From NCBI GenBank assembly GCA_964391865.1, contig CAYMNQ010000008.1, forward strand, positions 24,989 to 88,988: a stretch of 64,000 bases of DNA, written 5' to 3'. The stretch comes from DASZQL01 sp964391865 (GTDB lineage Bacteria > Planctomycetota > Phycisphaerae > Phycisphaerales > UBA1924). The notes beneath the pieces are model-generated. The model had not been told where the DNA came from, did no database searches, and was given only the letters and a program-made list of their open reading frames with translations. Positions 16,849 through 26,493 of this stretch are shown piece after piece; position 1 is the first letter of the stretch, and every line of letters begins with the position of its first letter. The position numbers were made by a program, and so were the translations under genes.

Positions 16849-18459
16849 GTGAAGCAGTTTTGGGCGGTCATGAAGTGGGTGCTCGGCATCGGCATCGTCG
16901 TGGTGCTGGTGTGCGGCGGCTCGGGCGTGTTCCTGTGGCCGAAGATCCAGAAGGTGATTGAAGAACAGCGGAAGGCCGCGGCGGGCAAGGCGGTTCAGGT
17001 CGCGAAGGCGTCGAAAGGCGAATTGACGCGCGTGGTGGCGGCGCCGGGGACGATCAAGGCGAAGAGCGAGGTTGAAATCTCGGCGCGCGTGGCGGCGAAG
17101 ATCGAGAAGCTGCCCTTCAAGGAAGGCGAGAAGGTCAAGGCGGGCGACATCGTCGTCGAGCTTGATGCGAACGACCTGAAAGCGGCGCTCGACGGGGCGA
17201 GGGCGGGGCTGCTCGCGAACCTCGCGGCGCTGAAGACGGCGGAAGCGTCGGCGGCGTCGGACGAGGCGGCGCTGATCGGCACCAAGGCGTCGCTCGACAA
17301 CGCGAAGCTCGAGTGGGAGCGGCAGCAGGAGCTGTTCAACTCGGGGGATGTGAGCCAGGCGGACCTCGACCGCGCCAAGGCGGAACTGGACCGTGCCCAA
17401 TCAACTTTCGAGGCGCGGCGCGCGAGCCTGAGGGGCGTGCAGGCGGGCGTCGAAGCGGCGCAGGCACAGGTGAAGATCGCCGAGTCGCAGGTGAAGCGGG
17501 CCGAGGACAATCTGAACTACACGGTGATCAAGTCGCCGATCGACGGTTCGATCACCCAGCTCAACGTTGAAGTGGGCGAGTTGGCGGTGACGGGCACGAT
17601 GAACAACCCCGGCACGGTGCTGATGAAGATCGCCGACCTGTCGGAGATGATCGTCGAGGCGCGCGTGGCGGAAGTGGACGTCAACCGCGTTGAAGAGGGG
17701 CAGCGCGCCAAGGTGTTCATCAACGGCTTCCCTGACATCACGTTCAACGGCACGCTGCGGCGCGTCGGTCTTGAGAGCCGCACACAGGCGGGCGACGCGA
17801 CAACGTTCTTCAAGGCGGAGGTGGTGCTCGACCTCGACGGGCAGGCGATGTTCGCGGGCTTGTCGGCGAACGTGGATATCGAAACCGAGAATGTCGACGG
17901 CATCATCGTGCCCAGCCAGGCGGTGCTTGATAAGCGCATCGAGGACCTGCCGAAGGAGATCCGCGAGGGGAACTCGCTGGTTGATCAGGATAAGACGTTC
18001 GTGCGCGTGGTCTTCGTGAAGGACGGCGACAAGGCGGTGCTCCGCCCCGTGAAGGTCGGCGGCGGGAACCTGCAGAAATCAGCGATCACCGACGGGCTGC
18101 CCGAGGGGATGGAAGTGATCGTGGGGCCGTTCCGCGTGCTGCAGGAGTTGTCGCACAACACGGGCGTGCGGCTGATGGACGACGAGAAGAAGAAGGACGA
18201 GAAACCCGGCGACAAGGCGGTCGCGGCGAAGGAGGCAAAGCCCGCGGACGGCGGTGCCGCCAAGTCGGACGACTCGAAGAAGGACGGCGCGACGACCGCG
18301 GACGCGTCGGGCACCGCCGGTGCGGAGAAGAAGGACGAGAAGCCGGCGACGGTCGGCGAGAAGAAGCCCGACAGCACGGCGTCGCAGTCGGGCGGCGCGC
18401 CTCAGTCGTCGTCGGGCGGCACAACGACCGCAGCGAAGGGCGCGAGCGGCACGCGCTGA
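16849..18459 (+). CDS. Periplasmic adaptor (MacA-like) of a tripartite exporter
   Basis: A 536-aa membrane-fusion protein from GTG 16849, with GGGAGG (16838-16843) 5 nt upstream. Residues about 4-28 are a signal anchor (VLGIGIVVVLVCGGSGVFLW). The HlyD/MacA layout follows: a lipoyl half (RVVAAPGTIKAKSEVEISAR, KVKAGDIVVELDAND), a long coiled-coil hairpin rich in Ala/Glu (about 90-220), the second lipoyl half (YTVIKSPIDGSITQLNVEVG) and beta-barrel and membrane-proximal domains. The last 95 residues are a Lys/Asp/Ala/Gly-rich tail without structure motifs, longer than in usual MacA proteins. It heads a four-gene operon with a MacB-like ATPase and permease and an outer-membrane factor, and would bridge the pump to the outer membrane channel. 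Substrate unknown. Confidence 0.88.
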   Translation: MKQFWAVMKWVLGIGIVVVLVCGGSGVFLWPKIQKVIEEQRKAAAGKAVQVAKASKGELTRVVAAPGTIKAKSEVEISARVAAKIEKLPFKEGEKVKAGDIVVELDANDLKAALDGARAGLLANLAALKTAEASAASDEAALIGTKASLDNAKLEWERQQELFNSGDVSQADLDRAKAELDRAQSTFEARRASLRGVQAGVEAAQAQVKIAESQVKRAEDNLNYTVIKSPIDGSITQLNVEVGELAVTGTMNNPGTVLMKIADLSEMIVEARVAEVDVNRVEEGQRAKVFINGFPDITFNGTLRRVGLESRTQAGDATTFFKAEVVLDLDGQAMFAGLSANVDIETENVDGIIVPSQAVLDKRIEDLPKEIREGNSLVDQDKTFVRVVFVKDGDKAVLRPVKVGGGNLQKSAITDGLPEGMEVIVGPFRVLQELSHNTGVRLMDDEKKKDEKPGDKAVAAKEAKPADGGAAKSDDSKKDGATTADASGTAGAEKKDEKPATVGEKKPDSTASQSGGAPQSSSGGTTTAAKGASGTR

Positions 18460-18485
18460 GCCGGGCGCGAGAACGGAGCAGACGC

Positions 18486-19271
18486 GTGGTCCCGATCATC
18501 CGAGTGCGCAAACTGACGAAGGTCTACCGCATGGGGACGGAGCGCGTGCATGCGCTCGCGGGCATCGACCTCGACATCAACAAGAACGAGTTCGTGGCGA
18601 TCATGGGCTCGTCCGGCTCGGGCAAGTCGACGCTGATGAACATCCTCGGCTGCCTCGACCGCCCTACGTCCGGAACGTACGAACTGAACGGGCATCCGAC
18701 GGAGCGGCTCGGCGCGGGTGAGCTGGCGCGCATACGAAACGAAGAGATCGGGTTTGTCTTCCAGAGCTTCGAGCTTTTGTCCCGCGCGACGGCGCTGCAG
18801 AACGTGCAGCTCTCGCTGATGTACTCGCGGAAATACTGGCGCGGGTCGCGCCGGATCGCGAAGCAGTCGCTGGAACGCGTGGGGCTCGCGGAACGCATGT
18901 CGCACCGCCCGAACCAGCTCTCGGGCGGTCAGCGGCAGCGCGTGGCGGTGGCGCGGGCGCTGGTGAACCGCCCGAGCATGCTGCTCGCCGACGAGCCGAC
19001 GGGCAATCTCGACTCCGTGACGAGCGAGGAGATCCTCGGGCTGTTCCATGAGCTGCACGATGAGGGGCAGACGATCGTGATCGTCACGCACGAAGAAGAT
19101 ATCGCCGGGCACGCGGACCGGATCATCCGTCTAAAGGACGGCAAGATCATGAGCGACTACCCGACGAACGCGGACCCGATCCACCTGGCGTACATCGACC
19201 GGTCGCTGGAAGCGGCGAAGGTCCGGGCCGAAGCGACGCACCACCCGCACCTTCAGGAGACGCGGCCATGA
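18486..19271 (+). CDS. ABC transporter ATPase, MacB/LolD type
   Basis: A 261-aa nucleotide-binding subunit from GTG 18486. Walker A is GSSGSGKST (about residues 40-48), the signature LSGGQRQRVAVARAL (about 144-158), Walker B LLADEPTGNLDS and the switch histidine IVTHEED. The IMGSSGSGKSTLMNILGCLD and DEPTGNLDS wording is typical of the MacB/LolD/FtsE group. It ends in ATGA, overlapping the permease start by four bases, so ATPase and permease are separate but coupled polypeptides rather than one MacB chain. The C-terminal 30 residues (YIDRSLEAAKVRAEATHHPH) extend past the core domain. It powers the exporter from the cytoplasmic face. Confidence 0.93.
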   Translation: MVPIIRVRKLTKVYRMGTERVHALAGIDLDINKNEFVAIMGSSGSGKSTLMNILGCLDRPTSGTYELNGHPTERLGAGELARIRNEEIGFVFQSFELLSRATALQNVQLSLMYSRKYWRGSRRIAKQSLERVGLAERMSHRPNQLSGGQRQRVAVARALVNRPSMLLADEPTGNLDSVTSEEILGLFHELHDEGQTIVIVTHEEDIAGHADRIIRLKDGKIMSDYPTNADPIHLAYIDRSLEAAKVRAEATHHPHLQETRP

Positions 19272-20503
19272 TCGCGCGGCTCATCGTTCAAACCGTCTTC
19301 TTCGCCATCGGGCAGATGTGGGCGAACAAGGTGCGCTCGCTGCTGACGACGCTGGGCATCATCATCGGCGTGTGGGCGATCACAACGGTGATCTCCGCCG
19401 TGGGCGGGCTGAAGGGGTTCGTGCTCGACGAGTTCTCGAAGTTCGGCTCGAACAAGATTTTCGTGAACGGCGACATCCCCGACAGCCTGCGCGACAAGCT
19501 GACGTGGCTCGACGTCCGCACGAGCGAGCCCGAGGCGGAGATGCTCCGGCGGAACGCCACCACGCTCTCCAAGGTGGCGATCCAGAGCAGCTACCGCAGC
19601 ACCGTCCGCTACCGTGAGAAGTTAAAGGCGGGGGTCGAGGTGACGGGAATCGAGCCGGACTGGCACGACATCGAGCAGCGCTACGTCAAGACCGGGCGGC
19701 CCTTCAACAGCGGCGACGACAACGAGGCGCTCCAGGTCTGTATCGTCAACGAGCGGGCGATTACCGAATTCTCGCTCGAGAACGGCGGGGTTGGTGAGTA
19801 CATCTTCATCGACGGGCGGCGCTACCTCGTCATCGGCGTGATCGAGGACAAGGAGATGAGCGTCATGTTCGGGGGCGGGGAGTCGCAGTCGGAGTTGCTC
19901 ATCCCCTACTCCACGCTCACCAAGGTGCGCAACTTCCGCTGGACCACGATCATCGCATCGGTCAAGTCGCCCGACATGACGGAGGACGCGGAGGAAGAGA
20001 TCAAGTACCTCATGCGCCGGCACCGCGACCTGCCGCCCGAGTGGGAGAACACGTTCGAGGTCTTCGCGTTCAAGCGCGTGACGGAGGGTTTCAGCAAGGT
20101 GGCCGACGGAATGACGGTCGGCGCGGCGGTGGTCGTCGGCATCTCGCTTATCGTCGGCGGCATCGGGATCATGAACATTATGCTCGTTTCCGTCAGCGAA
20201 CGGACGCGCGAGATCGGGCTGCGCAAGGCGCTCGGCGCGCGCCCGGTCGTCATCCTGATGCAGTTCCTCATCGAGGCGGTGATCCTGTGCCTGATGGGCG
20301 GGCTGATCGGGCTGATCCTGGGGCAGGCGTCCACGCTGCTGATGCAGAATATCCCGGATCTGCCGCTAGAGAACGCGGAGATCCCGCTGTGGGCGATGAT
20401 GCTCGCGTTCGGATTCAGCGCCGGCGTCGGCGTCATCTTCGGCATGGGCCCGGCGATCAAAGCGTCGCGGCTCGACCCCATCGAGGCTCTGAGGCATGAA
20501 TAA
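19268..20503 (+). CDS. ABC transporter permease, MacB/FtsX type
   Basis: A 411-aa permease with the four-helix MacB layout: TM1 at about residues 20-45 (SLLTTLGIIIGVWAITTVIS), a large periplasmic domain (about 50-275) and three C-terminal helices from about 282 (VGAAVVVGISLIVGGIGIMN, then VILMQFLIEAVILCLMGGLI and the last near 375-400). The FtsX signature MNIMLVSVSERTREIGLRKA is present. It overlaps the ATPase gene by four bases and the outer-membrane-factor gene by eight. Known MacB-type systems are mechanotransmission pumps for proteins, lipids or antibiotics taken from the periplasm; the substrate here is unknown. Confidence 0.92.
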   Translation: MIARLIVQTVFFAIGQMWANKVRSLLTTLGIIIGVWAITTVISAVGGLKGFVLDEFSKFGSNKIFVNGDIPDSLRDKLTWLDVRTSEPEAEMLRRNATTLSKVAIQSSYRSTVRYREKLKAGVEVTGIEPDWHDIEQRYVKTGRPFNSGDDNEALQVCIVNERAITEFSLENGGVGEYIFIDGRRYLVIGVIEDKEMSVMFGGGESQSELLIPYSTLTKVRNFRWTTIIASVKSPDMTEDAEEEIKYLMRRHRDLPPEWENTFEVFAFKRVTEGFSKVADGMTVGAAVVVGISLIVGGIGIMNIMLVSVSERTREIGLRKALGARPVVILMQFLIEAVILCLMGGLIGLILGQASTLLMQNIPDLPLENAEIPLWAMMLAFGFSAGVGVIFGMGPAIKASRLDPIEALRHE

Positions 20504-22346
20504 CGTGACAGGCGCTCCGCAACGGAGCGTGACGAGCATCGTGCTGCTGGCGGGCGCGGCGGCGGCACTATCGGCGTGCTCCAGCCCGTTCTCTACGTCC
20601 GCCGAGGATCTGGGCGAGGAGACACCGCGGGAGCGACTCCGGATTGTCGAGCCGCTGCGCTTCGACGACATCGCGAAGTCGCGCCTCCCCGCGTCGGAAG
20701 TGGACCTGACCGGCTACGACCCGCCGGCGGACTTGTTCGCGGGGAAGGACCGCACGTCGCTGAGCCTTGAAGAAGCGCGCGCGTACACGCTGCAGAACAA
20801 CCTGAATCTGAGAGTGTCGCTCGTCGATCCGGTGATCGCGCGCGAGCGGCTGAGCGAGGAGGAAGCCCGCTTCGAAGCGGTGCTCTTCGCCAACGCGCGG
20901 TTCTCGCAGTTCGACCAGCCCACCGCGTCGACGCTCGTCGGCAGCAATGTGCAGCAGTACGATGTGACGCCCGGCGTGCGCATCCCGCTCCGCACGGGCG
21001 GCACCGCGACGATCGAACTGCCGATCGACCGCACCAGCACCGACAACCAGTTCACCGACCCGGCGTTCCGCACGTCGTACACGAGCGACCTGCGCTTCTC
21101 GATCAGCCAGCCGCTGCTCCGCAACGCGGGGCGGCGGGCGGCGACGTACCCGATCCGCATCCAGGCGTACGAGTCCCGCATCGCGCAGGCGCAGGCGAAG
21201 CTGGAGGTGATCCGGCGCGTCGCCGATGCCGATCGCGCCTACTGGACGCTGTACGCCACTCAGCGATTGCTCGAAGTGCGCCAGGCGCAGTTTGAACTCG
21301 CGAAGGAGCAGCTCGAGCGGGCCGAGCGGCGTGTGAAAGCGCGCACGGCTCCCGAGGTGGAAATCGTGCGTGCCCAGTCGGGGCTCGCCGACCGGCTCGA
21401 ACAGATCATCCTGGCGCTGAACGAGGTGCGCAAGGCGCAGCGGAACCTGAAGAAGATCATCAACCTCGAAGGGCTCGACGTCGAAGGCGACACGCTGGTC
21501 GAACTGAGCACGCAGCCCGACCCGATCCGCTACGAGCTCGACGCGTCGTCGCTCGCGGCGGCGGCGGTCGACAACCGCATGGAGATGCTCCAGCTCGAAC
21601 TGCGCCTCGCGCAGGATTTCAGCACGATCGAGTTCCAGAAGAACCAGGCGCTGCCGCAGTTCGTGCTGGATTATTCGTACACGATCAACGGGCTGGGCTC
21701 GTCGCTGCCGCGGGCGACCGAGGTGCTGCGCGACAACAACTTCGAGGACTGGTCCGTCGGCGCGAGCTTCGAGGTGCCGCTGGGGAATGAGGCGGCGGAG
21801 TCGCGCGTGCATCAGGCGATCCTCCGCCGGCTGCAGCGCCTCGCGTCGAAGGACGCGCAGCGCCAGTCGATCCAGCAGGAGGTCTTCGACGCGCTCGACA
21901 ACCTCGACGCGAGTTGGCAGCGCATCCTCGCGGCCCGGCAGAGCGTGGTCCTTGCCGCGAGAACGCTCGCCGGCGAGCAACGCCAGTTCGAGGTCGGCGC
22001 GCGCACGAGCACCGACGTGCTCGACGCGGCGGCGCGGCTCGCGGACGCGCAGTCGAACGAGATCCGCGCCCTCGCGGGGTATCAGATCTCGCAGGTCGAT
22101 GTCGCGTTCGCCACCGGAACATTGCTCGGCGCGGCGAAGGTCGAGTGGGAACCGTACGACCCGCGCGGCCCGCAGGACCAGTTCGGCGACACGATGTGGT
22201 CTCGCCCGCCGAAGGATGTGCGCGACTGGGACGAGATCCCCCGGCGGCTGCCGCTACCGGATGGTGCGGCGGCGAGCGAGCCGTCCGCCGAGGGTGCACC
22301 GCCAGCGATGGAGCCCGCCGCGAATCCCGCGCCTGCGACACCCTGA
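20496..22346 (+). CDS. TolC-family outer membrane channel, lipoprotein
   Basis: A 616-aa outer membrane efflux protein, last gene of the export operon and overlapping the permease by eight bases. The N-terminus is a lipoprotein signal (IVLLAGAAAALSAC, cysteine at about residue 28), so the channel is probably acylated like the OprM group. Two outer-membrane-efflux repeats are visible: TSLSLEEARAYTLQNNLNLR with the helical hairpin near residues 200-300 (ERAERRVKARTAPEVEIVRA), and a second around 350-560 (LDASWQRILAARQSVVLAAR, VGARTSTDVLDAAARLADAQ). The Pro/Ala-rich final 40 residues look disordered. It should form the outer membrane conduit for this pump. Confidence 0.92.
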   Translation: MNNVTGAPQRSVTSIVLLAGAAAALSACSSPFSTSAEDLGEETPRERLRIVEPLRFDDIAKSRLPASEVDLTGYDPPADLFAGKDRTSLSLEEARAYTLQNNLNLRVSLVDPVIARERLSEEEARFEAVLFANARFSQFDQPTASTLVGSNVQQYDVTPGVRIPLRTGGTATIELPIDRTSTDNQFTDPAFRTSYTSDLRFSISQPLLRNAGRRAATYPIRIQAYESRIAQAQAKLEVIRRVADADRAYWTLYATQRLLEVRQAQFELAKEQLERAERRVKARTAPEVEIVRAQSGLADRLEQIILALNEVRKAQRNLKKIINLEGLDVEGDTLVELSTQPDPIRYELDASSLAAAAVDNRMEMLQLELRLAQDFSTIEFQKNQALPQFVLDYSYTINGLGSSLPRATEVLRDNNFEDWSVGASFEVPLGNEAAESRVHQAILRRLQRLASKDAQRQSIQQEVFDALDNLDASWQRILAARQSVVLAARTLAGEQRQFEVGARTSTDVLDAAARLADAQSNEIRALAGYQISQVDVAFATGTLLGAAKVEWEPYDPRGPQDQFGDTMWSRPPKDVRDWDEIPRRLPLPDGAAASEPSAEGAPPAMEPAANPAPATP

Positions 22347-22386
22347 GGGGCGCTGGCCGCAGAACCGACGAGTGGCACCCGAAGCC

Positions 22387-23043
22387 TCATCCGCCGCCGC
22401 TGAGGTATCGCGAGGCGTTCCCGACGCACGCCGACAGATGTTCGAGCGCTCGCGATGCGAGCCGTCGGACGGCGTCGGGCGAGCGCTGCATCTCCTCCGC
22501 GACGGCGGCGAGCGGGGCTTCGTCGAGATACAGGCGCTGCACGACCACCTGATAGTCCGGCGGCAGCTTGGCGACGCACAGCATCAGGGCCCCCACCGCC
22601 TCTTCGCGGCGCATGATGCGGCTGGCGGTCAGCGTGTCGGGCAGGCAGCGGTCGAGCAGCGTGTCGTGGCGCGAGACCGCGGGGCCCCCGCCGCCCTGCC
22701 CTGTCTCGCGCGAGACGTCGCGCTTCTTGCGGCGCCAATGCCGGGCGTGGTCGATGAAGCGGTGATCGACGATGCGCGACGCCCAGTGATAGAACGAGTC
22801 CTCGCCCTGGTAGGTGAACGAGCCGATGGCGCGGAAGATCTCGATGTACGCCTCTTGCAGCACGTCGTCGACCTCAATCTTGCCTTGCCAGTCGAGCCCG
22901 ATCTTCCGCTTGAGGAACCCGGCGAGGCGTGCGTGGTGCATGTGAAGCAACTTGGTGGTCGCGTCGGTGTTTCCACCCGAGGCGAGCGCGCAGAGGTCCG
23001 CCACCGGGTCGTGCGGGCGCGGGTTTTCGTCGTGCTCGCTCAT
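22387..23043 (-). CDS. ECF-type sigma factor
   Basis: A 218-aa RNA polymerase sigma factor from ATG 23043. Region 2 covers about residues 30-105: LLHMHHARLAGFLKRKIG, VDDVLQEAYIEIFRAIGSF and FYHWASRIVDHRFIDHARHW. Region 4 covers about 155-210: VGALMLCVAKLPPDYQVVVQ, PLAAVAEEMQRSPDAVRRLA. A Gly/Arg-rich linker (RRKKRDVSRETGQGGGGPAV) joins them. No anti-sigma factor gene is adjacent; instead a Ser/Thr kinase with TPRs starts 71 bp away on the opposite strand. Planctomycetes are known to pair ECF sigma factors with such kinases, so phosphorylation may replace an anti-sigma factor here (inference). Confidence 0.9.
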   Translation of the reverse strand: MSEHDENPRPHDPVADLCALASGGNTDATTKLLHMHHARLAGFLKRKIGLDWQGKIEVDDVLQEAYIEIFRAIGSFTYQGEDSFYHWASRIVDHRFIDHARHWRRKKRDVSRETGQGGGGPAVSRHDTLLDRCLPDTLTASRIMRREEAVGALMLCVAKLPPDYQVVVQRLYLDEAPLAAVAEEMQRSPDAVRRLASRALEHLSACVGNASRYLSGGG

Positions 23044-23114
23044 GGCGGACGTAGAATAACGACCGATCGGGCGAAGGCTTGCCCGAGTGCCGACCGCCAG
23101 CTCCGGCCACCCGC

Positions 23115-25607
23115 ATGAGCGAAGAAATCGACCCGAGGATTCACGACGCGGTCTCGCGGTTCTTCAAGAGCCGTCGGGAGGGCGTTCGTCTGTCGGTTGA
23201 AGCGGCGCTCGGCGGGCGCGCGAGCGCCGCGGACGCGGTTTCCGCGGCGCGCTTGATCGCGCAGTCGGCGAAGAGCCGGGGCGCGCCGAGCACGATCGGC
23301 GGCGCGCCCGGCGATGACGGCGCGAGCGCGCCGGGGCATGAGGAGCCGATCGAACTGCCCGAGATTGAAGGCTACGACATCATCGACATCGTCGGGCGCG
23401 GGGGCATGGGCGCGGTGTACGAGGCGTACCAGCGCTCGACCGGGCGGCGCGTTGCCGTCAAGATGATGCTCGAGACGCTCGGCGCGGGCGAGCGCACCCG
23501 GCGCCGGTTCGAGCGCGAGGTCGAGCTGGTCGCGCGGCTGCAGCATCCGAACATCGTGTCGGTGCTCGACTCGGGCGTGCAGCGCGGGCGCTACTTCTAC
23601 GTGATGGAGTTCATCGAGGGGCGGACGCTCGACGCGGCGTACCCGCCCGGCGCCGCGTCGCCGCGCGCCGTGCTTGAAATTCTCGCGCGGATCGCGCTGG
23701 CGGTCGACTACGCGCACCAGCGCGGCGTGATCCACCGCGACCTGAAGCCTGGCAACATCCTGATCGATGAGCGCGGCGAGCCGCACCTGCTCGACTTCGG
23801 CTTGGCGAAGTCGTTCGACCCGAACTCGCTCGTCGGCGTGCGCGCTTCGCTCTCCGAGCCGGGGCAGTTCCTCGGCACGCTGCTCTACATGCCGCCCGAG
23901 CAGGCACGCGGCGAGACGGAGTCCATGAGCGTGCGCAGCGACGTGTACTCGCTCGGCGCGATCGGCTACGAGCTGATCACGGGCCGCCCGCCCTGCGGCA
24001 CGGACGGCCCGCTCGGGCTGGTGCTGGAACGGATCAACAGTATCGACCCCGCGCGCCCCTCGACGATCCGCGCGGAGGTCGAGCGCGACTGCGACGCGAT
24101 CCTGATGAAATGCCTTGAGAAAGCGCCCACCCGCCGCTACGGCTCGGCGGGCGAACTCGCGGCGGACATCCGGCGCTCGCTGAACAACGAGCCCATCGTG
24201 GCGCGACGGACAGGCGTGCCGGTGCGCGCCTGGCGCTGGGTGAAGCGGAACAAGCTGGCGGCGACGGTGGCGGCGGCGGTGATTACTGTCAGCGTCGGCT
24301 CACTCGCGTCGTGGGCCTATTTTGAGCGACAGCAGAATTTGTTCCGGGAAACTCAGGCGCTGATCGAGGTCGAGCAGGCCAAGCAGAACGCGCGCGGAGC
24401 GAGCGAGCAGCCCGACCCTCGGTTGTCGATCGCGCTGCTCCGTCATCAATCGCAGCAAGCGTCGAACTTCGTCGCCGACAAAGCGCAGGAGGCGGTCGTC
24501 CGCTACAACTTAGGCTGGGCTTTCAACCGCTGGGCGGGGGAGTGCTTCACGGATGCGCAGCGTGAACTGACTCGAGCACTCGAGCTCTATCGAGCCACGC
24601 TGGGCCCGCAAACCGAGGAGTCCGCGAAGTCGGCGTTCGAGCTCGGACGATCGCTCTATTTTCTTGGGCGGCATGTGGAATCCGCCGCGCACTTCCGTGA
24701 AGCGCACGCGATTTACTCCAAACTCTTCGGCGCGAGAGACGCTCGCACGCTGGACGCGGCTCACTTTCTTGCCGGGCCGCTGACCGATCTCGGTCAGTAC
24801 GCCGAAGCCGTGAAGATCGAACGCGAAGTTTTGGCCGCGCAATCTCTGGTTCCGGATGCGAAGCCCTGGCGGCTCGCGATGCCCATGGCAGGCCTGGCGC
24901 GCTTGCTCATGGAATCCGGGCAGTACGGGGAGGCCGAGAGCCTTCTTCGAGAGGCGCTCGCGCTCGCTGCCGATGATCCCAACGATCGCGTCTTGCACCC
25001 CGCGAAGATCAAGAACAATCTTGCAGTGTGCATCCTGCGTCAGGGTCGTGCGGAGGAGGCGCTCGCGATGTTCGACTCCGCGCTCAGCGCGAAGCGAACC
25101 GAGTACGGCATGGACAACGACGACTCGGCGAACACCTTGGCGTTCCGGGCCGAGGCGTTGATGCGGCTGGGACGCCGCGACGAGGCGATGTCCGCCTGCG
25201 ATCAAGCCCTCACGATCCAGCAAGGCATCCGCGGCGCGGAGCACGCGAACGTCGCACCGTTCATGATCCAGAAAGCGAGGTTCTTGCTCGACGAAGGCCG
25301 GGCGGACGCGGCCGAGCCCCTGGCCGCCACGGCCTTGCAGCTCAGACGACAGAAGTTCGCCACCGACCACCCGCACATCGCCGAAGCGGAATCGCTCCTC
25401 GCGGCATGCATGCTTCACCTCGGCCGAGCGAACGAAGCGGAGCCGCTGCTCCGTCACGCGGTCACGACACTGATCTCGACCCGCGGTGTGCGGCACCCGG
25501 TTACGCAGCGTGCAATCCACTCGCTCATCGATCTTCTGAATCGGTCAAATCGCGAAGGGGAGGCGAGCGATCTTGCACGGCTGCTTCAGCCGGAGGCTTC
25601 CTCGTGA
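23115..25607 (+). CDS. Membrane Ser/Thr protein kinase with C-terminal TPRs
   Basis: An 830-aa protein read from ATG 23115. The kinase domain (about residues 85-365) has the glycine loop GRGGMGAVYEAY, the ATP-binding lysine in VAVKMML, the catalytic loop HRDLKPGNILI, the metal-binding DFGLAKSF and an activation-loop end LLYMPPEQARGE, all intact, so it should be active. A single membrane helix follows at about 380-402 (AATVAAAVITVSVGSLASWA), with a TPR region at about 440-820 (for example FELGRSLYFLGRHVESAAHF and RAEALMRLGRRDEAMSACDQ). The kinase would face the cytoplasm and the TPRs the periplasm. Divergent to the ECF sigma factor, its likely partner. The spacer is only 71 bp, so both promoters must be close together. 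Confidence 0.92.
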   Translation: MSEEIDPRIHDAVSRFFKSRREGVRLSVEAALGGRASAADAVSAARLIAQSAKSRGAPSTIGGAPGDDGASAPGHEEPIELPEIEGYDIIDIVGRGGMGAVYEAYQRSTGRRVAVKMMLETLGAGERTRRRFEREVELVARLQHPNIVSVLDSGVQRGRYFYVMEFIEGRTLDAAYPPGAASPRAVLEILARIALAVDYAHQRGVIHRDLKPGNILIDERGEPHLLDFGLAKSFDPNSLVGVRASLSEPGQFLGTLLYMPPEQARGETESMSVRSDVYSLGAIGYELITGRPPCGTDGPLGLVLERINSIDPARPSTIRAEVERDCDAILMKCLEKAPTRRYGSAGELAADIRRSLNNEPIVARRTGVPVRAWRWVKRNKLAATVAAAVITVSVGSLASWAYFERQQNLFRETQALIEVEQAKQNARGASEQPDPRLSIALLRHQSQQASNFVADKAQEAVVRYNLGWAFNRWAGECFTDAQRELTRALELYRATLGPQTEESAKSAFELGRSLYFLGRHVESAAHFREAHAIYSKLFGARDARTLDAAHFLAGPLTDLGQYAEAVKIEREVLAAQSLVPDAKPWRLAMPMAGLARLLMESGQYGEAESLLREALALAADDPNDRVLHPAKIKNNLAVCILRQGRAEEALAMFDSALSAKRTEYGMDNDDSANTLAFRAEALMRLGRRDEAMSACDQALTIQQGIRGAEHANVAPFMIQKARFLLDEGRADAAEPLAATALQLRRQKFATDHPHIAEAESLLAACMLHLGRANEAEPLLRHAVTTLISTRGVRHPVTQRAIHSLIDLLNRSNREGEASDLARLLQPEASS

Positions 25608-25649
25608 CAAGATGCCGAACAATCGGCGAGATCCTGCCTCGGTCAGTCT

Positions 25650-26477
25650 TCAGAAGCAGGGCTGCGCCCAGTTGTTGATGATCTGAGCGATATCCGCAAG
25701 CCCGACCAGACCGTCGCCACTGAGATCGGCGCCGAACCACGGCATGACGGTGGTGTTCCACTGCATCGTCACCGCGGCGATGTCCGAGAGGTTCACTTGC
25801 TGATCGCCGTTGACATCGCCGGGGCAGGGCGGAACTGAAATCTCGATCGTGTAGTCGCCCGGGATCTGGGTGACCGGCGGCCCGACCCACTGTTGCAGCG
25901 GGAGCGTGCTGCCGTCCGCGCCGGAGACTTCCGTCGGAACACTGAACACGAAGATTGGCTGCCCCGACTGCGAGATGGGCACCCGCCCCTTCACGCTGAT
26001 CGCCAGCAGGTACATGCCGGGCGTGTTGATCGTGAACGATGTGCCGTCGGTCGCCACGTTGCGGAACCGCGACTCCTGCTGTCCCATGAAGATGTCATCA
26101 TTCGCCAATACGCCGCGTTCGTCGCTGAAACGGAAGAGATAGAGCACGCTGTCAAACGCCGCGAACCCCTGCCCGCGACCGACATTCGGGCTGGTTGTGA
26201 CCTGCCAGCGTCCGGGCTGCTGGATGCGAATGATGTACATGTCCTCGAAGTCGGGCGGCGGTCCTTGCGTGTTGCTGCCGCCCTCTCGCGCGATCGCGGT
26301 GCCGCTCAGCGTGCCGCTAATCGTGCCCGACCCCGTGATCGATGTGGCGTCGGCAGCAGTAGCCTTGCTGCTGCCGGAGTCCGGCGGTGGTTCCGTGTAT
26401 GCGGGGCCTGCGAGAGCAAGCGTTGGCGTTGTCGAGAGGGCGGCCACGGACAGAAAATGAGTGCTAACGCGGTGCAT
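25650..26477 (-). CDS. Exported protein with dockerin-type C-terminus
   Basis: A 275-aa protein with a signal peptide (about 1-23, FLSVAALSTTPTLALAGPAY). The body resembles a pre-peptidase C-terminal (PPC)-like beta domain: TISGTLSGTA, PDFEDMYIIRIQQPGRWQVT, LFRFSDERGVLANDD and GMYLLAISVKGRVP. The C-terminal 60 residues hold two dockerin loops (GDVNGDQQVNLSDIAAVTMQ and GADLSGDGLVGLADIAQIIN). It is the second gene of a tandem pair; the upstream neighbour is a paralog with the same body but a PEP-CTERM-like tail instead. Spacing is 16 bp, so they are probably co-transcribed. Likely exported and calcium-binding; function unknown. Confidence 0.8.
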   Translation of the reverse strand: MHRVSTHFLSVAALSTTPTLALAGPAYTEPPPDSGSSKATAADATSITGSGTISGTLSGTAIAREGGSNTQGPPPDFEDMYIIRIQQPGRWQVTTSPNVGRGQGFAAFDSVLYLFRFSDERGVLANDDIFMGQQESRFRNVATDGTSFTINTPGMYLLAISVKGRVPISQSGQPIFVFSVPTEVSGADGSTLPLQQWVGPPVTQIPGDYTIEISVPPCPGDVNGDQQVNLSDIAAVTMQWNTTVMPWFGADLSGDGLVGLADIAQIINNWAQPCF

Positions 26478-26493
26478 AATAAAACGTCCGAAC

